This document shows, piece by piece, positions 44,288 to 53,442 of a stretch of DNA of 64,000 bases (positions are counted from its first letter, which is position 1; every line of letters begins with the position of its first letter). The notes under the pieces are model-generated. The model was not told the DNA's origin. It saw nothing but the letters and a program-made list of their open reading frames with translations, and did not search any database. The translations under genes were made by a program, and so were the position numbers. The stretch is from Haloimpatiens massiliensis. GTDB taxonomy: Bacteria; Bacillota; Clostridia; Clostridiales; Clostridiaceae. The stretch spans positions 449,555-513,554 of the forward strand of contig NZ_LT854639.1 of NCBI RefSeq assembly GCF_900184255.1, in the 5' to 3' direction.

Positions 44288-45295
44288 TTAAAGTCTATCA
44301 GCAACATATTTAGTTAAATCAGCTAATCTGTTTGAATAACCGTATTCATTGTCATACCAAGAAATTATCTTAACCATTTTGTCACCCATAACCATTGTTG
44401 ATAATCCATCAACTATTGAAGATCTTTCATCTCCTCTATAGTCTATAGATACTAATGGTTCTTCACTATATCCTAATATTCCTTTTAATTCATTTTCTGA
44501 AGCTTTTTTGAATGCATTGTTTATTTCTTCTACTGTAGCAGTTTTTCCTAATGTAACTACTAAGTCAACCATTGAAACTGTTGGAGTTGGAACTCTTACA
44601 GCCATTCCATTTAATTTACCCTTTAATTGTGGAAGAACTTTAGCAACTGCTTTAGCAGCTCCTGTAGTTGTAGGTATCATAGCTTCTGCTGCTGCTCTTG
44701 CTCTTCTTAAATCCTTATGAGGAGCATCTAATATTTTTTGGTCATTTGTGTATGAGTGAACTGTTGTCATCAATCCTTCAACTATTCCAAATTCTTTGTC
44801 AAGAACTTTAGCAAATGGTGCTAAACAGTTTGTTGTACATGAAGCATTTGAAATTATGTTATGATTTTTTGCATCATATTCTTCTTCGTTAACTCCCATA
44901 ACTATTGTTATATCTTCTTCTTTAGCTGGAGCTGATATAAGAACTTTTTTTGCACCTGCTTCTAAGTGAAGAGCCGCTTTTTCCTTGCTTGTAAATAATC
45001 CAGTTGACTCTATAACTATTTCTGCTCCTATTTCTCCCCAAGGAAGGTTTTTAGGATCTCTTTCTGCATATATTTTTATTTCTTTTCCGTTAACAACTAT
45101 TGCACCTTCTTTAGCTTCTACTGTTCCGTTAAATTTTCCGTATAATGCATCATATTTTAGTAAGTGTGCAAGTGTAGCTGGATCAGTTAAGTCATTGATA
45201 GCTATAACTTCTAATTCATTTGAATAATTCTTAACTAATGCCTTAAATACATTTCTTCCTATTCTTCCAAAACCATTAATTGCAACTTTTTTCAT
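44288..45295 (-). CDS. gap: Glyceraldehyde-3-phosphate dehydrogenase, type I
   Basis: A 335-residue NAD-dependent GAPDH. The N-terminal VAINGFGRIGRNVFKAL is the dinucleotide fold. ISNASCTTNCLAPFAKVLD carries the catalytic cysteine, the general-base histidine is in TTVHSYTNDQ, and WYDNEYGYSNR closes the subunit. It is the first enzyme gene after cggR, with AGGAGGT upstream of the ATG, and is presumably the most strongly expressed cistron of the operon. Confidence 0.98.
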   Translation of the reverse strand: MKKVAINGFGRIGRNVFKALVKNYSNELEVIAINDLTDPATLAHLLKYDALYGKFNGTVEAKEGAIVVNGKEIKIYAERDPKNLPWGEIGAEIVIESTGLFTSKEKAALHLEAGAKKVLISAPAKEEDITIVMGVNEEEYDAKNHNIISNASCTTNCLAPFAKVLDKEFGIVEGLMTTVHSYTNDQKILDAPHKDLRRARAAAEAMIPTTTGAAKAVAKVLPQLKGKLNGMAVRVPTPTVSMVDLVVTLGKTATVEEINNAFKKASENELKGILGYSEEPLVSIDYRGDERSSIVDGLSTMVMGDKMVKIISWYDNEYGYSNRLADLTKYVADRL

Positions 45296-45377
45296 TTCAG
45301 ATTACCTCCTGATTTTTATATATCTTTTTTATTTTTTGTTTTTCTTTATATAAAATTCATTGTAAACTAAATTAATT

Positions 45378-46445
45378 TTAATTATTTTCTTGTAGTATTT
45401 TCATAATTTCCCTAGCGGCACCTTCATCAGTTACAAGAACTTTAGCATTTAAGTTTAACCCTGCAGATAGTATTGCTTTCGCCTTGCTCTTACCTCCTGC
45501 TACAGCTATGCTAAGGCTTATATTTTTCAGTTGCTCTCTTCTTATACCTATAGTAGGAGTAAAACGAACAATTTCTCCTTTTCCACTGAAATAGTATCCA
45601 AAAGCCTCACCAACGGCACCTTTATTCTTAAGTTCATTCACTTCTTCTTCTAACATTCCTCTTTTAACTGCCATTTCATCAGCTTTGCCAATTCCAAATA
45701 TTAATATATCTGTTTTTTGAATTTTATCTACTATTTCTCTTATATTCTTCTCGTTTAGCATAGCTTCTAATGCATGATCGCTTAAGTCATCTGGCACATG
45801 TAGAAGTTTATAATTTCCTCCAATTTTTTCTGCTAGTTTTGCTGTAAGGGTATTTGATTGAATTTCTAAATTTCTACCCATACCTCCTCTAGCTGGTAAA
45901 ACTGTTATGTTTTTAAATTTACTCATCTTAGGTATATTATCTATTACAGCTTTAACTGTACTTCCACCAGTTAAAGATATAATGAAATCTTCTTTTAAAT
46001 TGTTCTTTACATATTTAGCTGCTGCTTTTCCCAATTCATTTATTATTACTGGTTCATCTTCTAAGTCTCCTGGTACTATCAAAACATCCTGTAAATTCAA
46101 ACTTTTCTTTAGATAATCTTCTATATCGTCCAAGCCTTTTATACCGTACATAAAATCCTTTAGTTTTTCTAAAAGTTCCATTCCTTCTTCTGTTACGTTC
46201 ATTCCTGGTGTATTTATATCTATTAGTCCTTGACTCTTTAAGAAATTTACTTCTGTACGTACAATCCTTTCTCCAATACCCAAGTTATTTGCTAGTATTC
46301 TCCTACCTATAGGCTGATTGTACTGTATATTTCTTAATATGTTATATCTTTTTTCCATAATATCTACCAGCTCTGGAACAATCTTTTGTTCTAGCTTTAT
46401 TAAGTCATACAAATTTAACACCTCTTTGGTCACTTTGAGTCCCAT
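45378..46445 (-). CDS. cggR: Central glycolytic genes regulator
   Basis: A 355-residue SorC-family repressor. The N-terminal winged HTH (about residues 1-90: PIGRRILANNLGIGERIVRTEVNFLKSQGLI) is followed by the sugar-phosphate-binding domain, with SLTGGSTVKAVIDNIP for phosphate contact and TDEGAAREIMKIL at the end. In Bacillus, CggR represses gap-pgk-tpiA-pgm-eno until fructose-1,6-bisphosphate accumulates. The same order here and the operator overlapping its own start codon support autoregulation. Confidence 0.94.
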   Translation of the reverse strand: MGLKVTKEVLNLYDLIKLEQKIVPELVDIMEKRYNILRNIQYNQPIGRRILANNLGIGERIVRTEVNFLKSQGLIDINTPGMNVTEEGMELLEKLKDFMYGIKGLDDIEDYLKKSLNLQDVLIVPGDLEDEPVIINELGKAAAKYVKNNLKEDFIISLTGGSTVKAVIDNIPKMSKFKNITVLPARGGMGRNLEIQSNTLTAKLAEKIGGNYKLLHVPDDLSDHALEAMLNEKNIREIVDKIQKTDILIFGIGKADEMAVKRGMLEEEVNELKNKGAVGEAFGYYFSGKGEIVRFTPTIGIRREQLKNISLSIAVAGGKSKAKAILSAGLNLNAKVLVTDEGAAREIMKILQENN

Positions 46446-46475
46446 ATATTAATTTTATGTCCCAATACCATTATA
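46429..46475 (-). promoter_or_regulatory. CggR-type operator and -10 of the glycolytic operon
   Basis: On the minus strand, ATAATG-type TATAAT (plus 46470-46475) precedes two GGGAC boxes (plus GTCCC at 46459-46463 and 46439-46443) exactly 20 bases apart. The downstream box is followed by N6 and TGAC (46429-46432). This matches the 20-base period GGGAC-N6-TGTC-N4 of the Bacillus operator. The second box lies inside the cggR start region. Confidence 0.75.
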
Positions 46476-46535
46476 AAATATAAGAAGACATTTTTAAACA
46501 ATATTTTTAAAAAAATTGTGAACAAAATGTTAACA

Positions 46536-46570
46536 TTTTAAAATATAGGGATTTACCCTATATTTTAAAA
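46536..46570 (-). terminator. Terminator-like stem at the rpoN 3' end
   Basis: A perfect 15-bp stem, TTTTAAAATATAGGG (46536-46550) with CCCTATATTTTAAAA (46556-46570), overlaps the rpoN stop codon. Confidence 0.75.
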
Positions 46571-47941
46571 TCTTTTTCTTTTACTAGAAGACTTTATTCC
46601 TAATTCTTCTCTATATTTTGCCACAGTTCTTCTTGAAATATTCATGCCTTCTTCTACTAACATCTCGCATATTTTCTGGTCTGATAGCGGTTTTTTCTTA
46701 TTCTCTTTATCTATATATTCCTCTATTTTTTTCTTTATTTTTATCACAGATATATCTTCTCCTGAGTAAGTAGATGAAATTGCTGTAGTGAATAAATCTT
46801 TTATTTTTATGGTTCCCTGACTAGTATATATATACTTATCCCTTATTGCTCTACTCACAGTGGATTCATGCACGTCAATTGCATTGGCTATTTCCTTTAA
46901 AGTCATAGGCTTCAATTTATCTTTTCCATAATCAAAAAAATCTCTTTGAAGTTTTAGTATTTCTTCTAAAACTCTGTATATAGTACTTTTTCTTTGTTCT
47001 ATGCTCTTTATTAAAAACATAGCACTATTTATCTTATCCTTTACATATTCTACAGTGTCGTCTTTTTTCTCACCATTTAAAATTATATTTTTATATACAG
47101 GATTTATATTTAATTTAGGAAGCACACTGTCATTCATTATAATATGATATTCACCATTTATCTTTTTTATATAAGCATCTGGTGCAATGTACTTTACACT
47201 TTCCCCAGTATAAAAACCTCTAGAAGGTTTTGGTTCTAATGTTTTAATCAAATCAGAATATTTTTGAGCTTCTTCCACCGAAACAGAAAGTTTTTTAGCT
47301 ATATCAGCTATTTTGTTATCAGCTAGCAGTTCTAAATAACTATCAATAAGTGACAATATTTTTTTGTCCTCTATACCCTTCTTTATTAACTGTATTTTAA
47401 GGCATTCCTTCAAATCTCGGCAGCCTATTCCATTTGGCTCCAGTGATTGAATGATATTAAGTGCATATTCTATCTGTTCCTCTTTAGCATCAATCTCCTC
47501 TGCCATGTTCTCAATTGTATTATCTAAATATCCTCTATCGTCTAAGTTTTCCACTATGTATCTGCATATTTCTTTTACATACTTTTCTTCCTGTAATTCT
47601 AATATCTGTTCCTCCAAAAAATCCTTTAGAGATTTCTCACTAGATATAAAATTGAAGGGTGATACTTCTTCATCATCTGTATTTACATAATTTTTACTAC
47701 TATAATTGTCAAATTCCAAATATTCTATAAATTTTTTATAGTCTATTTTGTCCTTATTATTTTCTATGGAATTTTCTTCGTTATAACTTGCATCCAGCAC
47801 AGGATTTTCTTGAAGTTCCTTTCCTATATACTGCTGTAATTCGAATCCTGACATTTGAAGCATCTTTATAGATAACTGCATCTGCTGTGTCATTATTAAC
47901 TTTTGTTCCTGCGTTAACTTTAAATTAAAATCTAATTTCAT
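46565..47941 (-). CDS. rpoN: RNA polymerase sigma-54 factor
   Basis: A 458-residue sigma-54. Region I is Gln/Leu-rich (QEQKLIMTQQMQLSIKMLQMSGFELQQYIGKEL), the core-binding domain follows, an HTH lies at LKEIANAIDVHESTVSRAI, and the RpoN box reads SRRTVAKYREELGI close to the C terminus. It directs activator-dependent promoters of -24/-12 type. It lies upstream of cggR, separated by a hairpin, and is not part of the glycolytic transcript by logic. The N terminus follows GGTGAAAAG. Confidence 0.96.
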   Translation of the reverse strand: MKLDFNLKLTQEQKLIMTQQMQLSIKMLQMSGFELQQYIGKELQENPVLDASYNEENSIENNKDKIDYKKFIEYLEFDNYSSKNYVNTDDEEVSPFNFISSEKSLKDFLEEQILELQEEKYVKEICRYIVENLDDRGYLDNTIENMAEEIDAKEEQIEYALNIIQSLEPNGIGCRDLKECLKIQLIKKGIEDKKILSLIDSYLELLADNKIADIAKKLSVSVEEAQKYSDLIKTLEPKPSRGFYTGESVKYIAPDAYIKKINGEYHIIMNDSVLPKLNINPVYKNIILNGEKKDDTVEYVKDKINSAMFLIKSIEQRKSTIYRVLEEILKLQRDFFDYGKDKLKPMTLKEIANAIDVHESTVSRAIRDKYIYTSQGTIKIKDLFTTAISSTYSGEDISVIKIKKKIEEYIDKENKKKPLSDQKICEMLVEEGMNISRRTVAKYREELGIKSSSKRKRF

Positions 47942-48071
47942 CTTTTCACCACACAGTCTTTTTTACTATTGTAACTTATTATATCACTATATATTAATTA
48001 AATTCTACTGATACATATAAAGTTATTTTTTTGTAAATCAATAATAATCAATTTAAGTAAATGTTAGTAAC

Positions 48072-48114
48072 AAAAAAACCTAGCCTATACTATACCGTTT
48101 ACGCTAGGTTTTTT
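48072..48114 (-). terminator. Terminator of the BMP/ABC operon
   Basis: AAAAAACCTAGC (48073-48084) pairs with GCTAGGTTTTTT (48103-48114) around an 18-base loop, with a T run on the minus strand. Confidence 0.85.
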
Positions 48115-48178
48115 ATATTGGCCTTATAGTAGTATATTGTACTATAAAAGCACATTAATATAATAATTAATATACTGC

Positions 48179-49108
48179 CTATCTTTCTCCCTTTACATAA
48201 GGTTTTCCATCTGCTGCTGGTGCTGTAGTTTTTCCTACAAAACCTGCTAAAGCAAGCATAGTTAATAAATATGGCAATATTGAATAAAATTCTGTTGGTA
48301 AATGCCAACTAAAGCTTTGTGCTACCATTTGAAAAGCAGTACCAAATGCGAATAACAAGCTAGCTAACATAGTTCCCTTAGGAGTCCAGTTACCAAATAT
48401 AACTGCTGCTAAAGCTATAAATCCACGACCAGCAACCATGCCTTCTCTGTAAACTGGAGTTATACCTATAGAAAGTGCCGCTCCTCCAAGCCCTGCTAAA
48501 ACTCCTGATAATATAACACACAAGTATCTTGTTTTATATACATTTATACCCAAAGTATCTGCTGCTGCTGGATGCTCACCTACAGCTCTTATTCTAAGTC
48601 CTATTGGTGTTTTATATAATACATAACTAGCTACAAAAACAAGTATTATAGCTATTATAACAAACCAATTAAGCCCAGCTAAAAATTGCCCTAGTACTGG
48701 TATTTTTTCAATAGACTTTGGAATTGAATACCCTAATCCATTGACTATATCTGTTTGACCACCTTTATGAAATACTTTCATTATTAAAAAACTTGCAAGA
48801 GCTGATGAAAATAAATTAATAGCTGTTCCTGATATAACTTGATCTGCTCTTAAAGTTATACTTAAAAATGCGTGAATTAAAGCTATAAAACCACCCGCTA
48901 CCATAGCAAAAAATATACCCATTACAGGATTTCCAGTAATGTAAGAACCTAAAACTGCAAAGAAGGCTCCAACAATCATCATACCTTCAAGTCCAATGTT
49001 AACTACTCCCGATTTTTCAGAAAACACCCCTCCAAGACCTGCAAAAATTAAAGGAGCTGCCATTCTAAGTGTAGCATTTATAAGTGAGATAATTAAATTA
49101 TTATCCAT
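48179..49108 (-). CDS. Nucleoside-type ABC permease (YufQ/BmpD-like)
   Basis: A 309-residue permease with eight to ten helices of the branched-chain/ribose permease superfamily. GLGGVFSEKSGVVNIGLEGMM and GIRIRAVGEHPAAADTLGINV-like text (GLRIRAVGEHPAAADTLGINVYKTRY, the ATPase-contact loop) mark the nucleoside (Nup/YufQ) subgroup. It overlaps the upstream permease gene by 8 bases and is the last gene of the operon. It should form a heterodimer channel with the 49101-50195 product. Confidence 0.92.
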   Translation of the reverse strand: MDNNLIISLINATLRMAAPLIFAGLGGVFSEKSGVVNIGLEGMMIVGAFFAVLGSYITGNPVMGIFFAMVAGGFIALIHAFLSITLRADQVISGTAINLFSSALASFLIMKVFHKGGQTDIVNGLGYSIPKSIEKIPVLGQFLAGLNWFVIIAIILVFVASYVLYKTPIGLRIRAVGEHPAAADTLGINVYKTRYLCVILSGVLAGLGGAALSIGITPVYREGMVAGRGFIALAAVIFGNWTPKGTMLASLLFAFGTAFQMVAQSFSWHLPTEFYSILPYLLTMLALAGFVGKTTAPAADGKPYVKGER

Positions 49109-50195
49109 TGATCATTGCTCCTTTCTTCTTTCTATTTTCAAAGTATTTGACTATATAATCTGTAGCTACAAATATAATTATTACCGCTTGTATTAAAGCA
49201 ACTATTTCCTTAGGTATACCGTTTAACTGTAATACTTTTGAACTACTATTTAATGCACCAAATAGTATCGCTGCTGGTATACATCCTATTGGATTATTTT
49301 TAGCAAGTAGTGCAACAGCTATACCATCAAAACCAAAATTAGGGAAAGCCATCATATCTTGAACTTGATGCATAACTCCTGCTACATGCGTAGCTCCACC
49401 AATTCCTGCTATAGCTCCTGATAAAACCATTGCCAATATAATATTCTTCGATATGTTTATTCCTCCATATTCTGAACCATATGGATTAATTCCTACTGCT
49501 CTTATTTCATAACCTACAGTAGTTTTCCATAACAACCAGTAAATAAATATAGCTACAATTATAGCTAATATTAAACTTACATTAGCATTACTTATTTTAC
49601 TAAATTTAAGAAATTGAGCACTTTTTTGTATCAATGGTGTACTTGATGTTGCCTTAACTCCAAATCTAGTTCTTAATATCATCCAGTTTACAATATACAT
49701 TCCTATAAAATTCATCATTATAGTATTGATAACTTCATTAGTTCCAAATTTAGCTTTTAAATATCCTGGTATTCCTCCCCATATACCTCCAGCTATAATA
49801 CCTATTATTATTATTAAAGGTATATGAATTACAGGACTTAATCCTGGTATTAATCCTACTAAAGCTCCTGCTCCCATTCCTACTATAAACTGTCCTTCAA
49901 CACCTATATTGAAAAGTCCGCATCTAAATGCTATAGCATTAGCTACACCCGTAAATATCAATGGTGTTACAAAAACTAAGGTATTTAAGGCATTTCTCTT
50001 AGTGGCAAAGCTTCCTTTCCATATTAACTTAAATAGTGTTCCTAAAGCAGTAAAATATTGAGTTATAGAATATCCCTTAGCCCACATAACAAAGAAAACT
50101 GCAACAAATATTGATAGTATTATGGCTAAAAACGGGAATAATAAACTTTTTAACGTTCTGGTTAATGCATTGGAGGTTTTTTCTTTATTACTCAA
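49101..50195 (-). CDS. Nucleoside-type ABC permease (YufP-like)
   Basis: A 364-residue permease with about ten helices. FRCGLFNIGVEGQFIVGMGAGAL and the contact loop VGYEIRAVGINPYGSEYGGINI are those of the YufP/NupP subunit. It overlaps the ATPase gene upstream and the second permease gene downstream by 8 bases each, showing translational coupling. It works with the BMP lipoprotein and the ATPase in nucleoside uptake; substrate is inferred from family. Confidence 0.92.
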   Translation of the reverse strand: MSNKEKTSNALTRTLKSLLFPFLAIILSIFVAVFFVMWAKGYSITQYFTALGTLFKLIWKGSFATKRNALNTLVFVTPLIFTGVANAIAFRCGLFNIGVEGQFIVGMGAGALVGLIPGLSPVIHIPLIIIIGIIAGGIWGGIPGYLKAKFGTNEVINTIMMNFIGMYIVNWMILRTRFGVKATSSTPLIQKSAQFLKFSKISNANVSLILAIIVAIFIYWLLWKTTVGYEIRAVGINPYGSEYGGINISKNIILAMVLSGAIAGIGGATHVAGVMHQVQDMMAFPNFGFDGIAVALLAKNNPIGCIPAAILFGALNSSSKVLQLNGIPKEIVALIQAVIIIFVATDYIVKYFENRKKKGAMING

Positions 50196-51729
50196 TGTCT
50201 GACACCTCTCCCTCTTTATCTTTTAAGCTTCCACCTGCCATAAGTATGCCTAATTTCTGCTCATTTGCATCCTTTCTATCTAGTACATCCACTATATGTC
50301 CATCATACATAACTGCTATTCTATCAGATAAAGCTAAAATCTCATCTAATTCCAAGGAAACAAGCAAAACTGCTTTCCCATTGTCTCTTTCTCCTACAAG
50401 TCTTTTATGAATAAATTCTATAGCTCCTACATCCACTCCTCTAGTAGGCTGTGATGCTATTAAAAGTTCCGGATCTTTAGAAATTTCTCTTGCTACAATT
50501 AACTTTTGTTGGTTACCACCAGATAATGAGGAAGCTGATACTTCATCATTAGGTGTTCTTACATCAAATTCTTTTATGAGTTTTTTACAATATTCTCTTA
50601 TCTTTGTATAATTCATAATTCCTTTTTTGCTAAAAGGCTTACTGCGGTGACTTCCAAGAATGGAATTTTCGTATAATGAATAATCAAGTATAAGTCCTCT
50701 TTTATGTCTATCTTCGGGTATATGTCCTAATCCTGAATTTATAATATCCATTGGATTTTTAGCGTATATATCTTTTCCCTTTAAGGTTATTTTCCCTTTT
50801 TCTGGCTTTCTAAGTCCAGTTAATGCCTCAATAAACTCTGTCTGTCCATTTCCATCTACTCCAGCTATCCCTACTATTTCCCCACCATGAACAGTTAAAT
50901 CTATACCTTTTACTGCTTCTATATTTCTGGAGTCTTTTACATGTAAATCCTCTATTTCTAATACTTTTTCACCTAATTGTGCTTCTTTTTTATCTACTAC
51001 TAATTGAACTTTTCTACCTACCATTAATTCTGCTAGTTCATCTATGTTTGTATCTTTGGTATTAACTATTCCTGTAACTTTTCCTCTTCTTATAATAGTA
51101 ACTCTATCACTCATTTTCATAACTTCTTTTAGTTTATGAGTTATAAGAATTACTGATTTACCTTCTTTCTCCAAATTATTAATAATAACTCCAAGCTCAT
51201 CAATTTCCTGTGGTGTTAATACTGCAGTAGGTTCATCTAAAATTAATATTTCTGCTCCCCTATAAAGCGCTTTAAGTATTTCAACCTTTTGCTGTTGTCC
51301 TACAGAAATATCCTCGATTACTGCATCTGGGTCTATTGAAAAACCATATTTGTCAGCTATGTCTTTAACATCTTTTCTAGCCTTATTTATATCTATAGAT
51401 AATCCTTTTTTAGGTTCTGTACCTAATACTATATTTTGGGTAACAGTAAAATTATGCACAAGCATGAAATGTTGATGTACCATACCTATGCCTAATTTTA
51501 TGGCATCATTAGGATTTGCTAAACTTACCTTATTTCCCTTTACGTATATTTCTCCCTTTTCAGGTTGATATAAGCCATATAGTATATTCATTAAAGTAGT
51601 TTTTCCAGCACCATTTTCACCAAGAAGTACATGCGTTTCACCCTTTATAAGTTCAAAATCTACATCATCATTAGCTACAGTACCGGGGAATATCTTGGTT
51701 ATACCTTTCATCTCTACTACTTTTTCCAT
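50188..51729 (-). CDS. Nucleoside-type ABC transporter ATPase (YufO-like)
   Basis: A 513-residue ATPase with two fused nucleotide-binding domains. The first has Walker A GENGAGKTT, signature SVGQQQKVEILKAL and Walker B ILILDEPTAVL. The second is degenerate in Walker A (GVDGNGQTEF lacks the usual GKT/S) but has LSGGNQQKLIVARE. A degenerate second site is normal for this sugar/nucleoside class. GGAGGAAG precedes the ATG. A perfect palindrome separates it from the lipoprotein gene. Confidence 0.94.
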   Translation of the reverse strand: MEKVVEMKGITKIFPGTVANDDVDFELIKGETHVLLGENGAGKTTLMNILYGLYQPEKGEIYVKGNKVSLANPNDAIKLGIGMVHQHFMLVHNFTVTQNIVLGTEPKKGLSIDINKARKDVKDIADKYGFSIDPDAVIEDISVGQQQKVEILKALYRGAEILILDEPTAVLTPQEIDELGVIINNLEKEGKSVILITHKLKEVMKMSDRVTIIRRGKVTGIVNTKDTNIDELAELMVGRKVQLVVDKKEAQLGEKVLEIEDLHVKDSRNIEAVKGIDLTVHGGEIVGIAGVDGNGQTEFIEALTGLRKPEKGKITLKGKDIYAKNPMDIINSGLGHIPEDRHKRGLILDYSLYENSILGSHRSKPFSKKGIMNYTKIREYCKKLIKEFDVRTPNDEVSASSLSGGNQQKLIVAREISKDPELLIASQPTRGVDVGAIEFIHKRLVGERDNGKAVLLVSLELDEILALSDRIAVMYDGHIVDVLDRKDANEQKLGILMAGGSLKDKEGEVSDIE

Positions 51730-51774
51730 TATTCTTCCTCCTATTTACCTAAGAATGCTATGGATATTTATAAA

Positions 51775-51800
51775 AAGCTAGATGTAATTACATCTAGCTT
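51775..51800 (-). terminator. Perfect 26-bp palindrome between lipoprotein and ATPase genes
   Basis: AAGCTAGATGTAA and TTACATCTAGCTT are fully complementary with no loop, followed on the minus strand by TTTATAAAT. It probably acts as a partial terminator, giving more binding protein than ATPase, or as a processing site. Confidence 0.65.
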
Positions 51801-51813
51801 ATTTAATTAATTA

Positions 51814-52905
51814 CTATTTTACTGCATTTGTTGTAAACTTCATTGCTTTTTCTTTAGTTTCTGGAACTTTTATTTTTCCATCTACTATAGCTTTTTTATA
51901 TTTTTCAACTAATTCTAAAACATCTGCTGGAACATTGTTTTTTGATGTATCTGCCACACCAACACCATTTTCCTTTAAACCATATACTTTTGTTTCACCT
52001 TTAAATGTTCCATTAACAACAGCTTCAACAGATTCTTTAGTAGCTAAGTCAACTCTTTTTATCATACTTGTTAATATTACATTTTTATATTTTGGCACTG
52101 ATACTGCTTGGTCTTGGTCAACACCTATAGCCCAAACTTCTTTTCCAGCTTTTTTAAGTTCATCTGCAACTTTGAATAATCCTATTCCAACTCCACCAGC
52201 TGCATGATAAACTATATCGCATCCTTCATTGTATAAAGATTTACCAAATTCATAGCCTTTGTTTGTATCTGAGAAAGAATCTGCATATTTAACAACCACT
52301 TTAATGTTAGGATTTACAGCTCTTGCCCCTGCTATGTATCCAGCAGTAAATTTATTTATACTTGGAACATCTTTTCCACCTAAATAACCTATTTTACCTG
52401 TTTTACTCATCTTAGCAGCAATTGCTCCTACTAGGAAAGAACCTTCTTCTTCTTTAAACACCAATGATCTAACATTTGGTAGTTCTATAACAGAATCTAC
52501 TATAGCATATTTCTTATCAGTATTTGCTTTAGCTATTTTTTGTAATGCTTCTTGCATTTGATATCCAATGGCAAATGTTAAATCACAATTTTGATCCAAT
52601 GATAATGTTTGTAAATTTTGCTCATAGTCTTCTTTTTGTTTTGATTCTATTGGGAAATATTGAACACCTGTTGTTTTTTGCGCATCTTTGATTCCCTTAT
52701 CTGCTGATTGGTTGAATGACTTATCGTTCAATCCACCCTCATCTGTAGAAAGACCTATTTTAATGTCCTTACCCTTTTGTTCTTGCTTTTGTCCTTCTTT
52801 TGAGCCATTGGTAGCGTTTTCACTTCCAGCCTTACCACATCCCACAAATAGGGTCGCAACCATTGCTAATGAAGCAAACATTGCCACTATTTTCTTTTTA
52901 TTCAT
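51814..52905 (-). CDS. BMP-family nucleoside-binding lipoprotein
   Basis: A 363-residue PnrA/BmpA-like lipoprotein. The signal peptide ends in the lipobox LFVGC (Cys23), then a polar linker of Gly, Glu, Gln and Lys. KIGLSTDEGGLNDKSFNQSADKG and FKEEEGSFLVGAIAAKMSKTGKIGYLGG are the ligand-binding motifs of the family, which binds purine nucleosides. It is the first gene of the operon, with GGGAGGT upstream of the ATG and a roughly 140-base leader. Confidence 0.94.
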   Translation of the reverse strand: MNKKKIVAMFASLAMVATLFVGCGKAGSENATNGSKEGQKQEQKGKDIKIGLSTDEGGLNDKSFNQSADKGIKDAQKTTGVQYFPIESKQKEDYEQNLQTLSLDQNCDLTFAIGYQMQEALQKIAKANTDKKYAIVDSVIELPNVRSLVFKEEEGSFLVGAIAAKMSKTGKIGYLGGKDVPSINKFTAGYIAGARAVNPNIKVVVKYADSFSDTNKGYEFGKSLYNEGCDIVYHAAGGVGIGLFKVADELKKAGKEVWAIGVDQDQAVSVPKYKNVILTSMIKRVDLATKESVEAVVNGTFKGETKVYGLKENGVGVADTSKNNVPADVLELVEKYKKAIVDGKIKVPETKEKAMKFTTNAVK

Positions 52906-52940
52906 TTTATTTTTACCTCCCTTTAACTATAGTTTATATC

Positions 52941-52973
52941 ATTCTATTTCATTTAATACACTAGAAATAGAAT
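52941..52973 (-). promoter_or_regulatory. Leader hairpin of the BMP operon
   Basis: ATTCTATTTC (52941-52950) and GAAATAGAAT (52964-52973) form a perfect 10-bp stem. A second weaker pairing, AAAAGTGC with GGCACCTTTT, lies at about 52976-53025. No T tract follows. The leader does not match a purine riboswitch as I know it. Confidence 0.45.
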
Positions 52974-53049
52974 TTTAAAAGTGCTATTTTTCCACCTAAA
53001 AAAATGACTTTACGGCACCTTTTTATAAATTTTTATAAACTTTATTTGT

Positions 53050-53078
53050 ATTATAACCTATAGATTAAACCTTTTCAA
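53050..53078 (-). promoter_or_regulatory. Sigma-A-type promoter of the BMP operon
   Basis: On the minus strand TTGAAA (plus 53073-53078), a 17-base spacer and TATAAT (plus 53050-53055) predict a start near 53043, leaving about 138 bases of leader. Confidence 0.75.
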
Positions 53079-53142
53079 TATTTTATTAATATATTTTTAA
53101 TTTTGGTATTAAACATAAATACAATTAATATTTATTTATAAT

Positions 53143-53321
53143 ATATGATTAACCCACAAAAGCATTATATTACTTGAATTATGAAATTTCTCTGGAATGA
53201 CTTGCATAAGAAGCGAAGGAACTGTTTAAATTAAATTTATTGTTCAGAGCTTTTATGCAAGTCATGGAGGAGAAATTTCATAATTCCACCACATTGTACC
53301 TTATTGTGGGTTAATCAATAT
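53143..53321. repeat. Family 1 palindromic repeat, copy B (about 180 bp)
   Basis: TATGATTAACCCACAA at the left and TTGTGGGTTAATCA at the right are inverted, and both arms carry GAAATTTCTC and GACTTGCATAAGA/CTTTTATGCAAGTCAT. The central cassette of copy A is missing. Confidence 0.85.
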
Positions 53322-53339
53322 ATTCAATTATATTTAAAT

Positions 53340-53384
53340 TAAATAGGAACCAAAAATCTTACTTATTTTTGGTTCCTATTTATT
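53340..53384 (-). terminator. Terminator of the grd operon
   Basis: A perfect 17-bp stem pairs 53341-53357 with 53365-53381 (AAATAGGAACCAAAAAT and complement) around a 7-base loop. It lies about 60 bases after the grdD stop codon. Confidence 0.85.
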
Positions 53385-53442
53385 AAAACGCGCGTTTTTT
53401 TTATTTAGTAGTGTGTTTTTTTAATTACTTTTTTAATTATTT

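Noticed and set aside
48099..48308. Minus-strand 69-residue frame after the permease gene
   Set aside because: It overlaps the permease gene's 3' end in another frame, lies partly in the terminator and has low-complexity content; a shadow.
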